Positions 1 to 4,984 of a stretch of 9,996 bases of DNA are shown piece by piece. The notes under the pieces are model-generated. The model saw only the letters and a list, made by a program, of their open reading frames with translations, did no database searches and was not told the DNA's origin. A program made the position numbers and the translations under genes. Source of the DNA: Faecalibacterium prausnitzii (GTDB taxonomy: Bacteria > Bacillota > Clostridia > Oscillospirales > Ruminococcaceae); contig DCCL01000002.1 of NCBI GenBank assembly GCA_002313795.1, forward strand, positions 1 through 9,996, given 5' to 3'. Every line of letters begins with the position of its first letter. The stretch's first letter is position 1.

Positions 1-129
1 TGTCAACACTTTTTTGCAGATTTTTTCAAGTTTTTGTGGAATGACTGGAAATCGGTTCATTCTTCTGCGTTTCGCCTTTATCTATTCTTATATGAGAGAG
101 CTCCCTCCTATAAAGCTTTTCCTCTTATC
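1..129. other. Non-coding left edge; possible half promoter
   Basis: I see no convincing gene here. Read on the minus strand, the first six bases are a TTGACA box preceded by an A/T-rich run. This could be the -35 of a promoter firing leftwards out of the window, but the -10 would lie outside, so it cannot be confirmed. The rest is AT-rich spacer downstream of the acetolactate synthase terminator. Confidence 0.25.
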
Positions 130-180
130 AATAAGAAAGAGCGTCCCCTGACCTTTCAGCCAGACAGGCGCTCCCTTATT
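130..180 (-). terminator. Terminator of the acetolactate synthase gene
   Basis: On the minus strand, starting 11 bases after the stop codon, AATAAG/GAGCG pairs with CGCTC/CTTATT across an imperfect hairpin. The hairpin has inner CCTG/CAGG pairing and a T-rich descending arm (TTTCTTATT). It is placed as expected for intrinsic termination of the 191-1843 gene. The stem is interrupted, so termination efficiency is uncertain. Confidence 0.55.
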
Positions 181-190
181 ATATAGGTAT

Positions 191-1843
191 TTACTGTTTT
201 TCAGCGTACACCTGCTTGAGGTGAGCAGAGAGTTTCATGTTTTCGCTGTAGTCTACCGGCACTACTATGACGCTGGGCACATCCTGCTTGAAGGCATCTT
301 CCAATGTGGGAATGAGCTCTTCCGCCTTCTTCACGCGGTAGCCTTTGCAGTGCATGGCCTCAGCCAGCATTTTGAAATCCGGGTTGGAGAAGTCAACATA
401 GCAGTGCTCGCCGTTGAACTGTTCCTGCTCCTTCCATTTGATGAGGCCGTAGCTGGAATCTTCCCAAATCAGGGTCACGAAAGGCACATGCTCCCGCACT
501 GCCGTTTCCAGCTCCTGGCTGTTCATCATGAAACCGCCGTCGCCGCAGACAGCCAGCACTTTCTTGTCGGGATAAAGCAGTTTAGCCGCAAAGGCACCCG
601 GAATGGAAAAGCCCATGCTTGCAAAGCCGTTGGAGATCAGGCAGGTGTTCGGCTCGTAGCAGTCGTAGTGGCGGGCGATCCACATTTTGTGGGCACCCAC
701 ATCGCTGACAACGATATCACTGCGGCCCATGACCTTCCGGACATCCGAGAGGATGCGCGCGGGCTTCATGGGACAGCTGTCATCCGCCGCCATGGCCTCG
801 TGCTCTGCCACCATGGTGCGGCGCAGCTCCAACGCAAATTCCGGCTCATCCGTACGGTGGGCACAGCGCAGGATCTCGTACAGGCTCTCAGAAATATCGC
901 CCACCACTTCCACCGCAGGCTGATACCGCTTGTTGACATCAGCAGGAGCACTGTCGATGTGGACGATGGTCATATCCTCCCGTGCGCCCCACTTGGCCGG
1001 TGTGCACTCCACGATATCGTAGCCGATGGCAATGACCACATCGGCGCGGTCAAACAGCTGGTTCACATAGTCTTTCTGGGGGATGCCGATGGTCCAGAGG
1101 CTGTATTTATCGTCCATGGGGATGATGCCCTTTGCCATCATGGTATTGACCACTGGGATGTGCAGCCGGTCGGCCAGTTCCGTGACAGCTGCAGCCGCAT
1201 GGCCGCGCACGGCTCCTGCACCTGCAAGGATGACCGGGTTCTTCGCCTCGCTGATGATCTGACCCGCTGCCGCAATATGGGCGGGATCAGAGTAAACATC
1301 CTGTATCCGCTGCCGCTTGAGGGGAACGGCGTCGGCAGGCATCTTGGCGATATTCTGAGGCAGGTCGATGTGGGTCGCACCCGGCTTGCCCTTCTCAGCG
1401 TGCTTGAAGGCCAGACGAACGATCTCACCCACCGTGTCGGGGCGGATGATCTGTTTGGAGCGCTTGGTGATGGGCTCGAACATCGCAGCCAAATCGAGAT
1501 ACTGATGACTGGTCAGCTGCATCCGGTCGGTGCCCACCTGCCCGGTGATGGCCACAAGGGGTGCACCATCCAGATAGGCGTCTGCCACGCCGGTGACGAG
1601 GTTGGTTGCACCGGGGCCGAGGGTGGACAGGCAGACACCTGCATGGCCGGTCAGACGGCCATAGACATCCGCCATAAACGCTGCCCCCTGCTCATGGCGC
1701 ACCGGGATAAACCGGATATGGCTGTCCCGGATGGCAAACATCAGGTCGAGGGTCTCCTCGCCCGGAATGCCGAACATCACGTTCACACCCTCGGCTTCGA
1801 GACAATCCACCAGCACCTGCGCTGTAGTTTTGAGTTCTTTCAT
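191..1843 (-). CDS. Acetolactate synthase large-subunit family protein (ThDP enzyme)
   Basis: A 550-residue thiamine-diphosphate enzyme that, by family, condenses two pyruvates (or pyruvate plus 2-ketobutyrate) to acetohydroxy acids, the first step of branched-chain amino acid or acetoin synthesis, in the cytosol. Visible in order: the N-terminal ThDP/PYR domain with GIPGEE (25-30) and the catalytic-type glutamate E51 in RHEQGAAF; the GPGATN turn (76-81); the central domain with GAGAVRG near 208; and the C-terminal PP domain with DVGAHKMW (381-388) and the Mg/ThDP motif GDGGFMMN (434-441), continuing to WEDSSYG. Length matches IlvB/AlsS (about 550-590). The ATG at 1843 follows GGGAGG by 9 bases. 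No IlvN/IlvH small subunit is adjacent. A stand-alone catabolic AlsS-like role, or use of a regulatory subunit encoded elsewhere, are both possible. Other ThDP decarboxylases are less likely because of the close match to synthase signatures. Confidence 0.88.
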   Translation of the reverse strand: MKELKTTAQVLVDCLEAEGVNVMFGIPGEETLDLMFAIRDSHIRFIPVRHEQGAAFMADVYGRLTGHAGVCLSTLGPGATNLVTGVADAYLDGAPLVAITGQVGTDRMQLTSHQYLDLAAMFEPITKRSKQIIRPDTVGEIVRLAFKHAEKGKPGATHIDLPQNIAKMPADAVPLKRQRIQDVYSDPAHIAAAGQIISEAKNPVILAGAGAVRGHAAAAVTELADRLHIPVVNTMMAKGIIPMDDKYSLWTIGIPQKDYVNQLFDRADVVIAIGYDIVECTPAKWGAREDMTIVHIDSAPADVNKRYQPAVEVVGDISESLYEILRCAHRTDEPEFALELRRTMVAEHEAMAADDSCPMKPARILSDVRKVMGRSDIVVSDVGAHKMWIARHYDCYEPNTCLISNGFASMGFSIPGAFAAKLLYPDKKVLAVCGDGGFMMNSQELETAVREHVPFVTLIWEDSSYGLIKWKEQEQFNGEHCYVDFSNPDFKMLAEAMHCKGYRVKKAEELIPTLEDAFKQDVPSVIVVPVDYSENMKLSAHLKQVYAEKQ

Positions 1844-1933
1844 TTTCCTTTTCCTCCCAAAATGGGCTCTGGCCCGTCACTCTATCGCAAACGGGGAAAC
1901 CTGCTGCGTGATCCGGCGATGCGTCACCGCACC

Positions 1934-1973
1934 AAAAAAGGCAGCGCAGCCCTGAACGGGCCACACTGCCTTT
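1934..1973 (-). terminator. Terminator-like hairpin in the acetolactate synthase leader
   Basis: Read on the minus strand, AAAGGCAG (1973-1966) pairs perfectly with CTGCCTTT (1944-1937) and continues into a six-T run. It lies between the promoter at 1983-2011 and the start codon at 1843, so it would stop transcription before the gene unless bypassed. Neighbouring AGCGCAGC (1981-1974) and GCTGCGCT (1950-1943) are also complementary and overlap the terminator's 3' arm by two bases. An alternative fold is therefore conceivable, although the predicted start near 1976 would cut off most of the first of these arms. It could instead simply block read-through antisense to aroD. Confidence 0.5.
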
Positions 1974-1982
1974 GCTGCGCTT

Positions 1983-2011
1983 ATTGTAAACGATTTTCTG
2001 CAATTTCACAA
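1983..2011 (-). promoter_or_regulatory. Probable promoter of the acetolactate synthase gene
   Basis: On the minus strand, TTGTGA (2011-2006), a 17-bp spacer and TACAAT (1988-1983). The predicted start is near 1976, giving a leader of about 130 nt that runs straight into the terminator-like hairpin. No better promoter was found between that hairpin and the gene. Confidence 0.5.
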
Positions 2012-2062
2012 GTGCAATATTTCACAAAAAAGAGCACTGTTTCCGTTTTTGCTCCGGCAGGC

Positions 2063-2091
2063 TTGACAACCGGCAGGCTGGGCCGTATGAT
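2063..2091 (+). promoter_or_regulatory. aroD promoter
   Basis: TTGACA (2063-2068), exactly 17 bp, then TATGAT (2086-2091): a near-consensus sigma-A promoter. A start near 2098 leaves a leader of about 27 nt to the ATG at 2125, supporting that start over the upstream ATG at 2110. It is divergent from the acetolactate synthase promoter, with the two -35 boxes about 50 bp apart. Confidence 0.75.
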
Positions 2092-2124
2092 GGAGACAGC
2101 TTTTATGAAATGAGGGATTTCATC

Positions 2125-2883
2125 ATGTCCAGCATCACCATCCGCGGCTGCTGCATCGGCGCAGGCCGTCCCAAGGTCATTCTTCCCATCGTTGCCTGCA
2201 CTGAAGACGACATCCTCCATGAGGCCACCCGTCTGGCTGCATTGAAGGCGGACTGCGTCGAATGGAGAGCCGACTGGTTTGCCAACGCGCAGGACGCCGC
2301 TGCTCTGAAGCGCGTTCTCTCCGGGCTGAGAAAGGCGCTGGGCGAGAAGCTTCTGCTCGTCACCTTCCGTACCCAGGCTGAGGGCGGCGAAGCCGCTTTG
2401 ACCCCGCAGCAGTATTCTGACTTCTGTGATGCCGTCTGCGCCAGCGGCTGTGCAGACCTGCTGGATATCGAGTTTTTCCCAAACCGGGACGCTCTGCCCG
2501 CCCTCATCGAAAAGGCGCATCGTGCCGGAGTGGCAGTGGTCTGTTCCAGTCACGATTTCCATAAGACGCCCTCCAAGGCCGAGATGGTCGCCCGCCTGAC
2601 CGCCATGCAGCGGGCCGGAGCCGACCTGCCCAAGCTGGCCGTAATGCCCAATTCGCCCGCCGATGTTCTGGAATTGCTGGCCGCCACAGCTGAGATGGCT
2701 GAAAAGCACCCCGAAACGCCCGTCATCACCATGAGCATGGGGGCGCTGGGTGCAGTCAGCCGCCTGTGCGGTGAGGCGTTCGGTTCTGCCATGACTTTCG
2801 CCAATCCCGGGCAGGCCAGTGCTCCCGGGCAGGTAGCACTGGACGTGGTGAATGAGGTACTGGAAAGCCTGAAAATCGAGTGA
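2125..2883 (+). CDS. aroD: Type I 3-dehydroquinate dehydratase
   Basis: Dehydrates 3-dehydroquinate to 3-dehydroshikimate, the third step of the shikimate pathway, through a Schiff-base lysine on a TIM barrel in the cytosol. Counting from the ATG at 2125, the family landmarks are all present: EWRADWF (46-52) with the substrate-binding Glu/Arg, TFRT near 80-83, the catalytic histidine in SSHDFHKTP (H143), the Schiff-base lysine in DLPKLAVMP (K170), and the C-terminal SMG...R and GQAS...GQV loops. An upstream in-frame ATG at 2110 would add five residues. I prefer 2125 because GAGGG (2112-2116) is well spaced from it, the promoter leaves almost no leader for 2110, and the 252-residue product then matches typical AroD length. 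It is monocistronic: a strong hairpin follows 11 bases after the stop. Confidence 0.95.
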   Translation: MSSITIRGCCIGAGRPKVILPIVACTEDDILHEATRLAALKADCVEWRADWFANAQDAAALKRVLSGLRKALGEKLLLVTFRTQAEGGEAALTPQQYSDFCDAVCASGCADLLDIEFFPNRDALPALIEKAHRAGVAVVCSSHDFHKTPSKAEMVARLTAMQRAGADLPKLAVMPNSPADVLELLAATAEMAEKHPETPVITMSMGALGAVSRLCGEAFGSAMTFANPGQASAPGQVALDVVNEVLESLKIE

Positions 2884-2894
2884 TGTTATAGCGT

Positions 2895-2941
2895 AAAAGC
2901 GCAACGCCATGCGGATAAACTCCACACGGCGTTGCGCTTTT
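2895..2941 (+). terminator. aroD terminator, also the upstream hairpin of toxin locus 1
   Basis: A perfect 14-bp stem, AAAAGCGCAACGCC (2895-2908) with GGCGTTGCGCTTTT (2928-2941), with a 19-base loop. It ends aroD transcription, and its descending arm contains the -35 box (TTGCGC) of the next promoter. Related hairpins precede the toxin promoters at 3401-3447 and 5266-5312, so it belongs to the repeated locus as much as to aroD. Confidence 0.75.
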
Positions 2942-2960
2942 GCTTATTTTATGGTATTCT
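2932..2960 (+). promoter_or_regulatory. Toxin-1 mRNA promoter (extended -10)
   Basis: TTGCGC (2932-2937), 17 bp, then TATTCT (2955-2960) preceded by TGG, an extended -10. The start near 2967 gives a leader of about 155 nt. The spacer and -10 are almost identical to those of toxin locus 2 (3439-3467), differing at two positions. Confidence 0.6.
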
Positions 2961-3064
2961 GTAGCAAGGGTAGATCTCTGCCCCAAAAGGCGTTATCCAA
3001 CAAACGCAGGCGGCTATTGCTCTTCACCGATCCTGCTTCTCGTTCTTCGGAACAGAAGCTGGCG

Positions 3065-3116
3065 CGGGAGGGCACTTTTTGAAGTCTGACTCCCGACGCT
3101 TACCGCGAAGGGAGGG
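3065..3116 (+). promoter_or_regulatory. Shine-Dalgarno-sequestering leader structure, toxin 1
   Basis: CTCCC (3090-3094) can pair with GGGAG (3110-3114), which is the ribosome binding site. This forms a hairpin with an inner CGC (3097-3099)/GCG (3105-3107) stem. The same CTCCCG can instead pair with CGGGAG (3065-3070), which would free the site. The fold is kept in the inverted copy at 5117-5144, where the inner stem is CGCT/AGCG. Structured, self-inhibited leaders are typical of type I toxin mRNAs. Confidence 0.5.
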
Positions 3117-3123
3117 ATGTCAC

Positions 3124-3261
3124 ATGAGTCTTGCTGAGATGCTCACGCTTCTGGCCCTCATTGTCAGTTTACTGGCACTGATCGCTCAGATCGTACATAT
3201 CACGTTTGATATCGTATGGAGAATTTCGCACGATGACAAAGACAGCAACAAAAAGAAATGA
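3124..3261 (+). CDS. Small holin-like/TxpA-like membrane peptide (toxin 1, subfamily A)
   Basis: A 45-residue peptide: a short N-terminus (MSLAEM), one strongly hydrophobic segment from about residue 7 to 32, then a charged tail with a run of Asp/Lys ending in KKK. Size, single membrane span and lysine tail match type I toxins of the TxpA/BsrG/holin-like group, which insert in the inner membrane. I cannot assign a precise family. GGGAGGG lies 7 bases before the ATG. The stop codon sits inside the ascending arm of the bidirectional terminator, so a convergent RNA from 3349 would cover the last codons. The paralogue at 4972-5109 on the other strand differs at only three residues. Toxicity is inferred from this architecture. 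A harmless small membrane protein is the alternative. Confidence 0.7.
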   Translation: MSLAEMLTLLALIVSLLALIAQIVHITFDIVWRISHDDKDSNKKK

Positions 3262-3349
3262 CCGCCCGAAGCTTCCAACCAACGGCGGTCATTCTTTTTG
3301 ACCTAAACTGGTGAAGAGCTAGCCGTTTGTGCGGATAGCGCCTTTTCCT
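3246..3349 (-). ncRNA. Antisense RNA antitoxin candidate 1
   Basis: Predicted from a perfect convergent promoter (3356-3384) and a terminator with a minus-strand T-run below 3257, giving about 105 nt. It overlaps the toxin-1 3' end head-to-head. A 22-nt 5' hairpin at 3318-3339 (GCTA/TAGC and CCG/CGG stems, CACAAA loop) is conserved in candidate 3 with a compensatory G-C to A-T change. Family precedents are RatA and SR4. Ends are estimates. Confidence 0.6.
3257..3293. terminator. Bidirectional terminator of toxin-antitoxin locus 1
   Basis: A 10-bp perfect stem AATGACCGCC (3257-3266)/GGCGGTCATT (3284-3293), with T-runs on both sides (CTTTTTG on plus, TTTCTTTTT on minus). It can end both the toxin mRNA and the convergent RNA. 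The stem sequence is repeated at loci 2, 3 and 4. Confidence 0.8.
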
Positions 3350-3353
3350 ATGC

Positions 3354-3403
3354 TCATTATAGTGAGTTTGCGGTTGCTTGTCAAGCGCTGCTCCACTCAC
3401 AAA
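3354..3403 (-). repeat. 50-bp direct repeat covering antitoxin promoter, copy 1
   Basis: This stretch is identical base for base to 3864-3913, 510 bp away. It covers the whole antitoxin promoter and about 19 bp upstream of its -35. Flanking sequence, including the toxin genes, is much more diverged between the two units. Confidence 0.9.
3356..3384 (-). promoter_or_regulatory. Antitoxin-1 promoter, perfect consensus
   Basis: On the minus strand, TTGACA (3384-3379), exactly 17 bp, then TATAAT (3361-3356). A perfect sigma-A consensus pointing into the 3' end of toxin 1, with no coding gene ahead of it. Strong constitutive antitoxin transcription over a weaker toxin promoter is the usual type I arrangement. 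Confidence 0.8.
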
Positions 3404-3438
3404 GCGCAGCACTGTATAAGATTCACATCCGCGTGGCG

Positions 3439-3467
3439 TTGCGCTTTCGCTTATTTTATGATATTCT
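3439..3467 (+). promoter_or_regulatory. Toxin-2 mRNA promoter (extended -10)
   Basis: TTGCGC (3439-3444), 17 bp, then TATTCT (3462-3467) preceded by TGA. The start near 3474 gives a leader of about 140 nt. Upstream, AAAGCGCA (3401-3408) can pair with the TGCGCTTT containing the -35, a weaker version of the hairpin at locus 1. Confidence 0.6.
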
Positions 3468-3508
3468 GTAGTAGAAAGGTGCTGTCTGCAAGTGCAGCGG
3501 TCATGCTT

Positions 3509-3607
3509 CCTCCTCGGTGACACTTCCCGTGCTGCCGTCCAGAGGAAGTCTGATTTTTGTCATCCTCTGGACGGTTTGAATGTATATACATCAGAACCCG
3601 AAGGAGG
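3509..3607 (+). promoter_or_regulatory. Structured leader of toxin 2: anti-SD plus 12-bp hairpin
   Basis: CCTCCTCGG (3509-3517) can pair with CCGAAGGAGG (3598-3607), the ribosome binding site, leaving one bulged A. Between them, CCGTCCAGAGGA (3535-3546) pairs perfectly with TCCTCTGGACGG (3563-3574). Locus 4 keeps both pairings with different bases (7551-7645), so the structure appears to be selected. It predicts a translation-blocked primary transcript. Confidence 0.6.
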
Positions 3608-3615
3608 ATTCCACC

Positions 3616-3753
3616 ATGGAAATTCTGAATATTGTCTTTAGCGCACTGAACCTTTTGGCAACAGTCATCATTGGCGTCATTCAAGTGACCTGGATGATTT
3701 CGCGAGATGTCTTTCGGAACAAACCGCGAGCAAAGCACTATTCTAAAAAATGA
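3616..3753 (+). CDS. Small membrane peptide (toxin 2, subfamily B)
   Basis: A 45-residue peptide: MEILN, a hydrophobic segment at about residues 5-28 containing LLATVIIG (13-20), then a basic tail rich in Arg/Lys and ending in HYSKK. AAGGAGG lies 8 bases before the ATG. It shares LLATVIIG, the TW pair, FR and the YS near the C-terminus with the gene at 7652. Subfamily A has the same length, single span and KK end, but little residue identity. It is placed between a toxin-type promoter/leader and the shared terminator, opposed by a perfect-consensus promoter. By architecture it is a type I toxin candidate of the holin-like/TxpA class. No experimental function can be claimed. Confidence 0.68.
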   Translation: MEILNIVFSALNLLATVIIGVIQVTWMISRDVFRNKPRAKHYSKK

Positions 3754-3754
3754 C

Positions 3755-3859
3755 AAGAAAAATGACCGCCCAGAACTTCCAACCCTTGGCGGTCATATTT
3801 CTTTCTTAATGTGACATCCGAGGAAGAAGCTGACCACTGTGCAGTCAGTGTCTTTCTTT
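3755..3859 (-). ncRNA. Antisense RNA antitoxin candidate 2
   Basis: Runs from the perfect promoter at 3866-3894 to the terminator at 3762-3796 and its minus-strand T-run, about 105 nt. It overlaps the toxin-2 3' UTR. Its 5' region can form CTGAC/GTCAG and resembles the 5' part of toxin 2's own leader, including a CTTCTTCCTCGG stretch. That stretch can pair with the toxin ribosome binding site over about 11 positions with one mismatch and two G-U pairs. Ends are estimates. Confidence 0.6.
3762..3796. terminator. Bidirectional terminator of toxin-antitoxin locus 2
   Basis: ATGACCGCC (3762-3770) pairs with GGCGGTCAT (3788-3796). T-rich tracts flank both sides (ATTTCTTTC on plus, TTTTTCTTG on minus). 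Same stem as loci 1, 3 and 4. Confidence 0.78.
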
Positions 3860-3863
3860 GTTT

Positions 3864-3913
3864 TCATTATAGTGAGTTTGCGGTTGCTTGTCAAGCGCTG
3901 CTCCACTCACAAA
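3864..3913 (-). repeat. 50-bp direct repeat covering antitoxin promoter, copy 2
   Basis: Identical to 3354-3403. After this block the two units diverge: copy 1 runs into the upstream hairpin of toxin 2, copy 2 into the terminator of the neighbouring lipoprotein gene. This marks one border of the duplicated unit. Confidence 0.9.
3866..3894 (-). promoter_or_regulatory. Antitoxin-2 promoter, perfect consensus
   Basis: On the minus strand, TTGACA (3894-3889), 17 bp, TATAAT (3871-3866). Predicted start near 3859, firing toward the toxin-2 terminator. Confidence 0.8.
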
Positions 3914-3923
3914 AGGGAGCCGT

Positions 3924-3966
3924 AAAAAAAGCCCAAGGGCGAGACCCCTTGCGGAATCTCGCCCTT
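3924..3966 (-). terminator. Terminator of the 4055-4564 lipoprotein gene
   Basis: On the minus strand, AAGGGCGAGA (3966-3957) pairs perfectly with TCTCGCCCTT (3944-3935), closely followed by seven Ts (3930-3924). It lies about 90 bases past the lipoprotein stop, just before antitoxin promoter 2, which is thereby insulated from read-through. Confidence 0.8.
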
Positions 3967-4054
3967 GAACCTGTGAGAAATCAAATTATGTTTGCGGCGC
4001 ATAAATTGATTTTATCATTACAGACCGTGTGTCTGCAATTACTGTAGGAAAGAC

Positions 4055-4564
4055 TCAAGCCTTCTCAACCAGAACGATTGCGTAGTACTCAGTCTTATTC
4101 TCAGCGTTCTTAAAGCTGTCAACCTTGACGCCAGCCTTGATGGTAGCCGTCTTATTGTTATTGCTATACTCAACAGCAGGAGGATTACCAGCTTCCATCA
4201 AAGAACCCAGCAGCTCATGAGCATACAGATCCTTGAAGTTGCTAACAGACAGCGTATCGCTCTTAACCTTAACGGTAGCAACAAGATATTTACCCTCAGA
4301 AACAGTGCCGTCCAGAGCTGCAACATCTTCAGCCTTTGCATTCTTGACCAGACTATTCACCTTAGTGTTCAGATTGCTCTTCTCTTCAAACTTAACCTTG
4401 GTAACAGTAGAGCCGCTCTGCTCACAAGCAGCAGTAGCAACATCGCCCATTGCCTTCAGAACATTGGTCTTCTTCATAGCATCGGTGACAGCGCAGCCGG
4501 TCAGCATGGAGACAGCCATGACAGCGGTCAGAGCTACAGCCATGATCTTCTTGAACATTTTCAT
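4055..4564 (-). CDS. Secreted lipoprotein of unknown function
   Basis: 169 residues. A lysine-rich start (MKMFKK), a hydrophobic core and a textbook lipobox LTGC (21-24) predict signal peptidase II cleavage and lipid attachment at C24. The mature part is about 145 residues, polar and Lys/Asn/Ser/Thr-rich. It has a likely alpha-helical stretch (about 30-80) and alternating hydrophobic patterns typical of beta strands (YLVATVKVK, TATIKAGVKV, YYAIVLVEK). I recognise no catalytic motif or named family. GGAGGA lies about 8 bases before the ATG at 4564; an ATG two codons later is a less likely start. A near-consensus promoter at 4644-4672 and a strong terminator make it monocistronic. Its bases and codons look more AT-rich than those of the flanking enzymes, which could mean high expression bias or transfer. 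Confidence 0.85.
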   Translation of the reverse strand: MKMFKKIMAVALTAVMAVSMLTGCAVTDAMKKTNVLKAMGDVATAACEQSGSTVTKVKFEEKSNLNTKVNSLVKNAKAEDVAALDGTVSEGKYLVATVKVKSDTLSVSNFKDLYAHELLGSLMEAGNPPAVEYSNNNKTATIKAGVKVDSFKNAENKTEYYAIVLVEKA

Positions 4565-4643
4565 AGTGATATTCCTCCAATAAAAAATGTTTTTTATTTC
4601 GGCAAACCACTACACTAACTTTGTGGCTTGTCTCGATAGGCTC

Positions 4644-4672
4644 AGTATAGTGCATTTTCACAAGATTGTCAA
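4644..4672 (-). promoter_or_regulatory. Lipoprotein gene promoter
   Basis: On the minus strand, TTGACA (4672-4667), 17 bp, TATACT (4649-4644). Start near 4637, leaving a leader of about 70 nt with an A/T-rich stretch before the ribosome binding site. The 4673-4844 stretch behind it is AT-rich spacer in which I see no gene. Confidence 0.78.
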
Positions 4673-4844
4673 GATACGGTATTCTTTTCGGCGTTTTGCC
4701 TAATCGGTGCCGCAAAAAAATGTCAAAGTGTTGCCTCATGGTAGATTTGTATTAAGATTTTACTGGAAAAATCGTCCTATTTGTGACAAAAGTGTGGCGA
4801 AAATGTGTTAGTCTTTTCTGCCTCGCGGTCGTCTCAGGGCACCC

Positions 4845-4873
4845 TTGACAACTCCCGCCGGAGCTCCTACAAT
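4845..4873 (+). promoter_or_regulatory. Antitoxin-3 promoter
   Basis: TTGACA (4845-4850), 17 bp, TACAAT (4868-4873). It points into the 3' end of the minus-strand toxin 3, mirroring loci 1 and 2. The spacer is unrelated to the 50-bp repeat, so only the boxes are kept. Confidence 0.75.
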
Positions 4874-4879
4874 ATAGGT

Positions 4880-4984
4880 AAGGAAAGGCGCTGTCCGCAC
4901 AAACGGCCAGCTCCTCACCAAGTCAATCGTTACAAAAAGTAATGACCGCCGTAGTTGGTAGCTGTGGGCGGTCATTTCTTTTTG
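4880..4984 (+). ncRNA. Antisense RNA antitoxin candidate 3
   Basis: About 105 nt from the promoter at 4845-4873 to the T-run after the terminator. The 5' hairpin at 4890-4911 (GCTG/CAGC and CCG/CGG stems, CACAAA loop) matches candidate 1 at 3318-3339. There GCTA/TAGC replaces GCTG/CAGC, a compensatory change that supports an RNA function. It overlaps the toxin-3 stop region. Ends are estimates. Confidence 0.62.
4941..4976. terminator. Bidirectional terminator of toxin-antitoxin locus 3
   Basis: AATGACCGCC (4941-4950) pairs with GGCGGTCATT (4967-4976), followed on plus by CTTTTTG. The minus-strand side is less T-rich (ACTTTTTG after the stem). The toxin stop codon lies inside the stem. Confidence 0.75.

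Noticed and set aside
1844..1975. T-box or branched-chain leader peptide before acetolactate synthase
   Set aside because: No T-box core sequence, and no short frame with a ribosome site and a run of Leu/Val/Ile codons.
221..2113. Long plus-strand open frame of 630 codons opposite acetolactate synthase
   Set aside because: It is antisense to a clear enzyme gene, its translation is rich in His/Gly/Arg with no family signal, and it runs on into the aroD promoter. It is a GC-driven shadow frame.
2110..2124. Upstream ATG for aroD
   Set aside because: Only about 12 bases from the predicted transcription start and lacking a spaced ribosome site; the ATG at 2125 fits the family N-terminus.
1981..2925. 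Minus-strand open frame of 314 codons opposite aroD
   Set aside because: Shadow of aroD; it overlaps the aroD promoter and terminator, and its translation shows no recognisable domain.
2895..3913. Insertion sequence or transposon built from the toxin units
   Set aside because: No transposase, terminal inverted repeats or target duplications are visible around the units; tandem duplication explains the repeats.
3811..4047. Plus-strand frame of 78 codons downstream of toxin 2
   Set aside because: It crosses the antitoxin-2 promoter, the 50-bp repeat and the lipoprotein terminator, and has no ribosome site.
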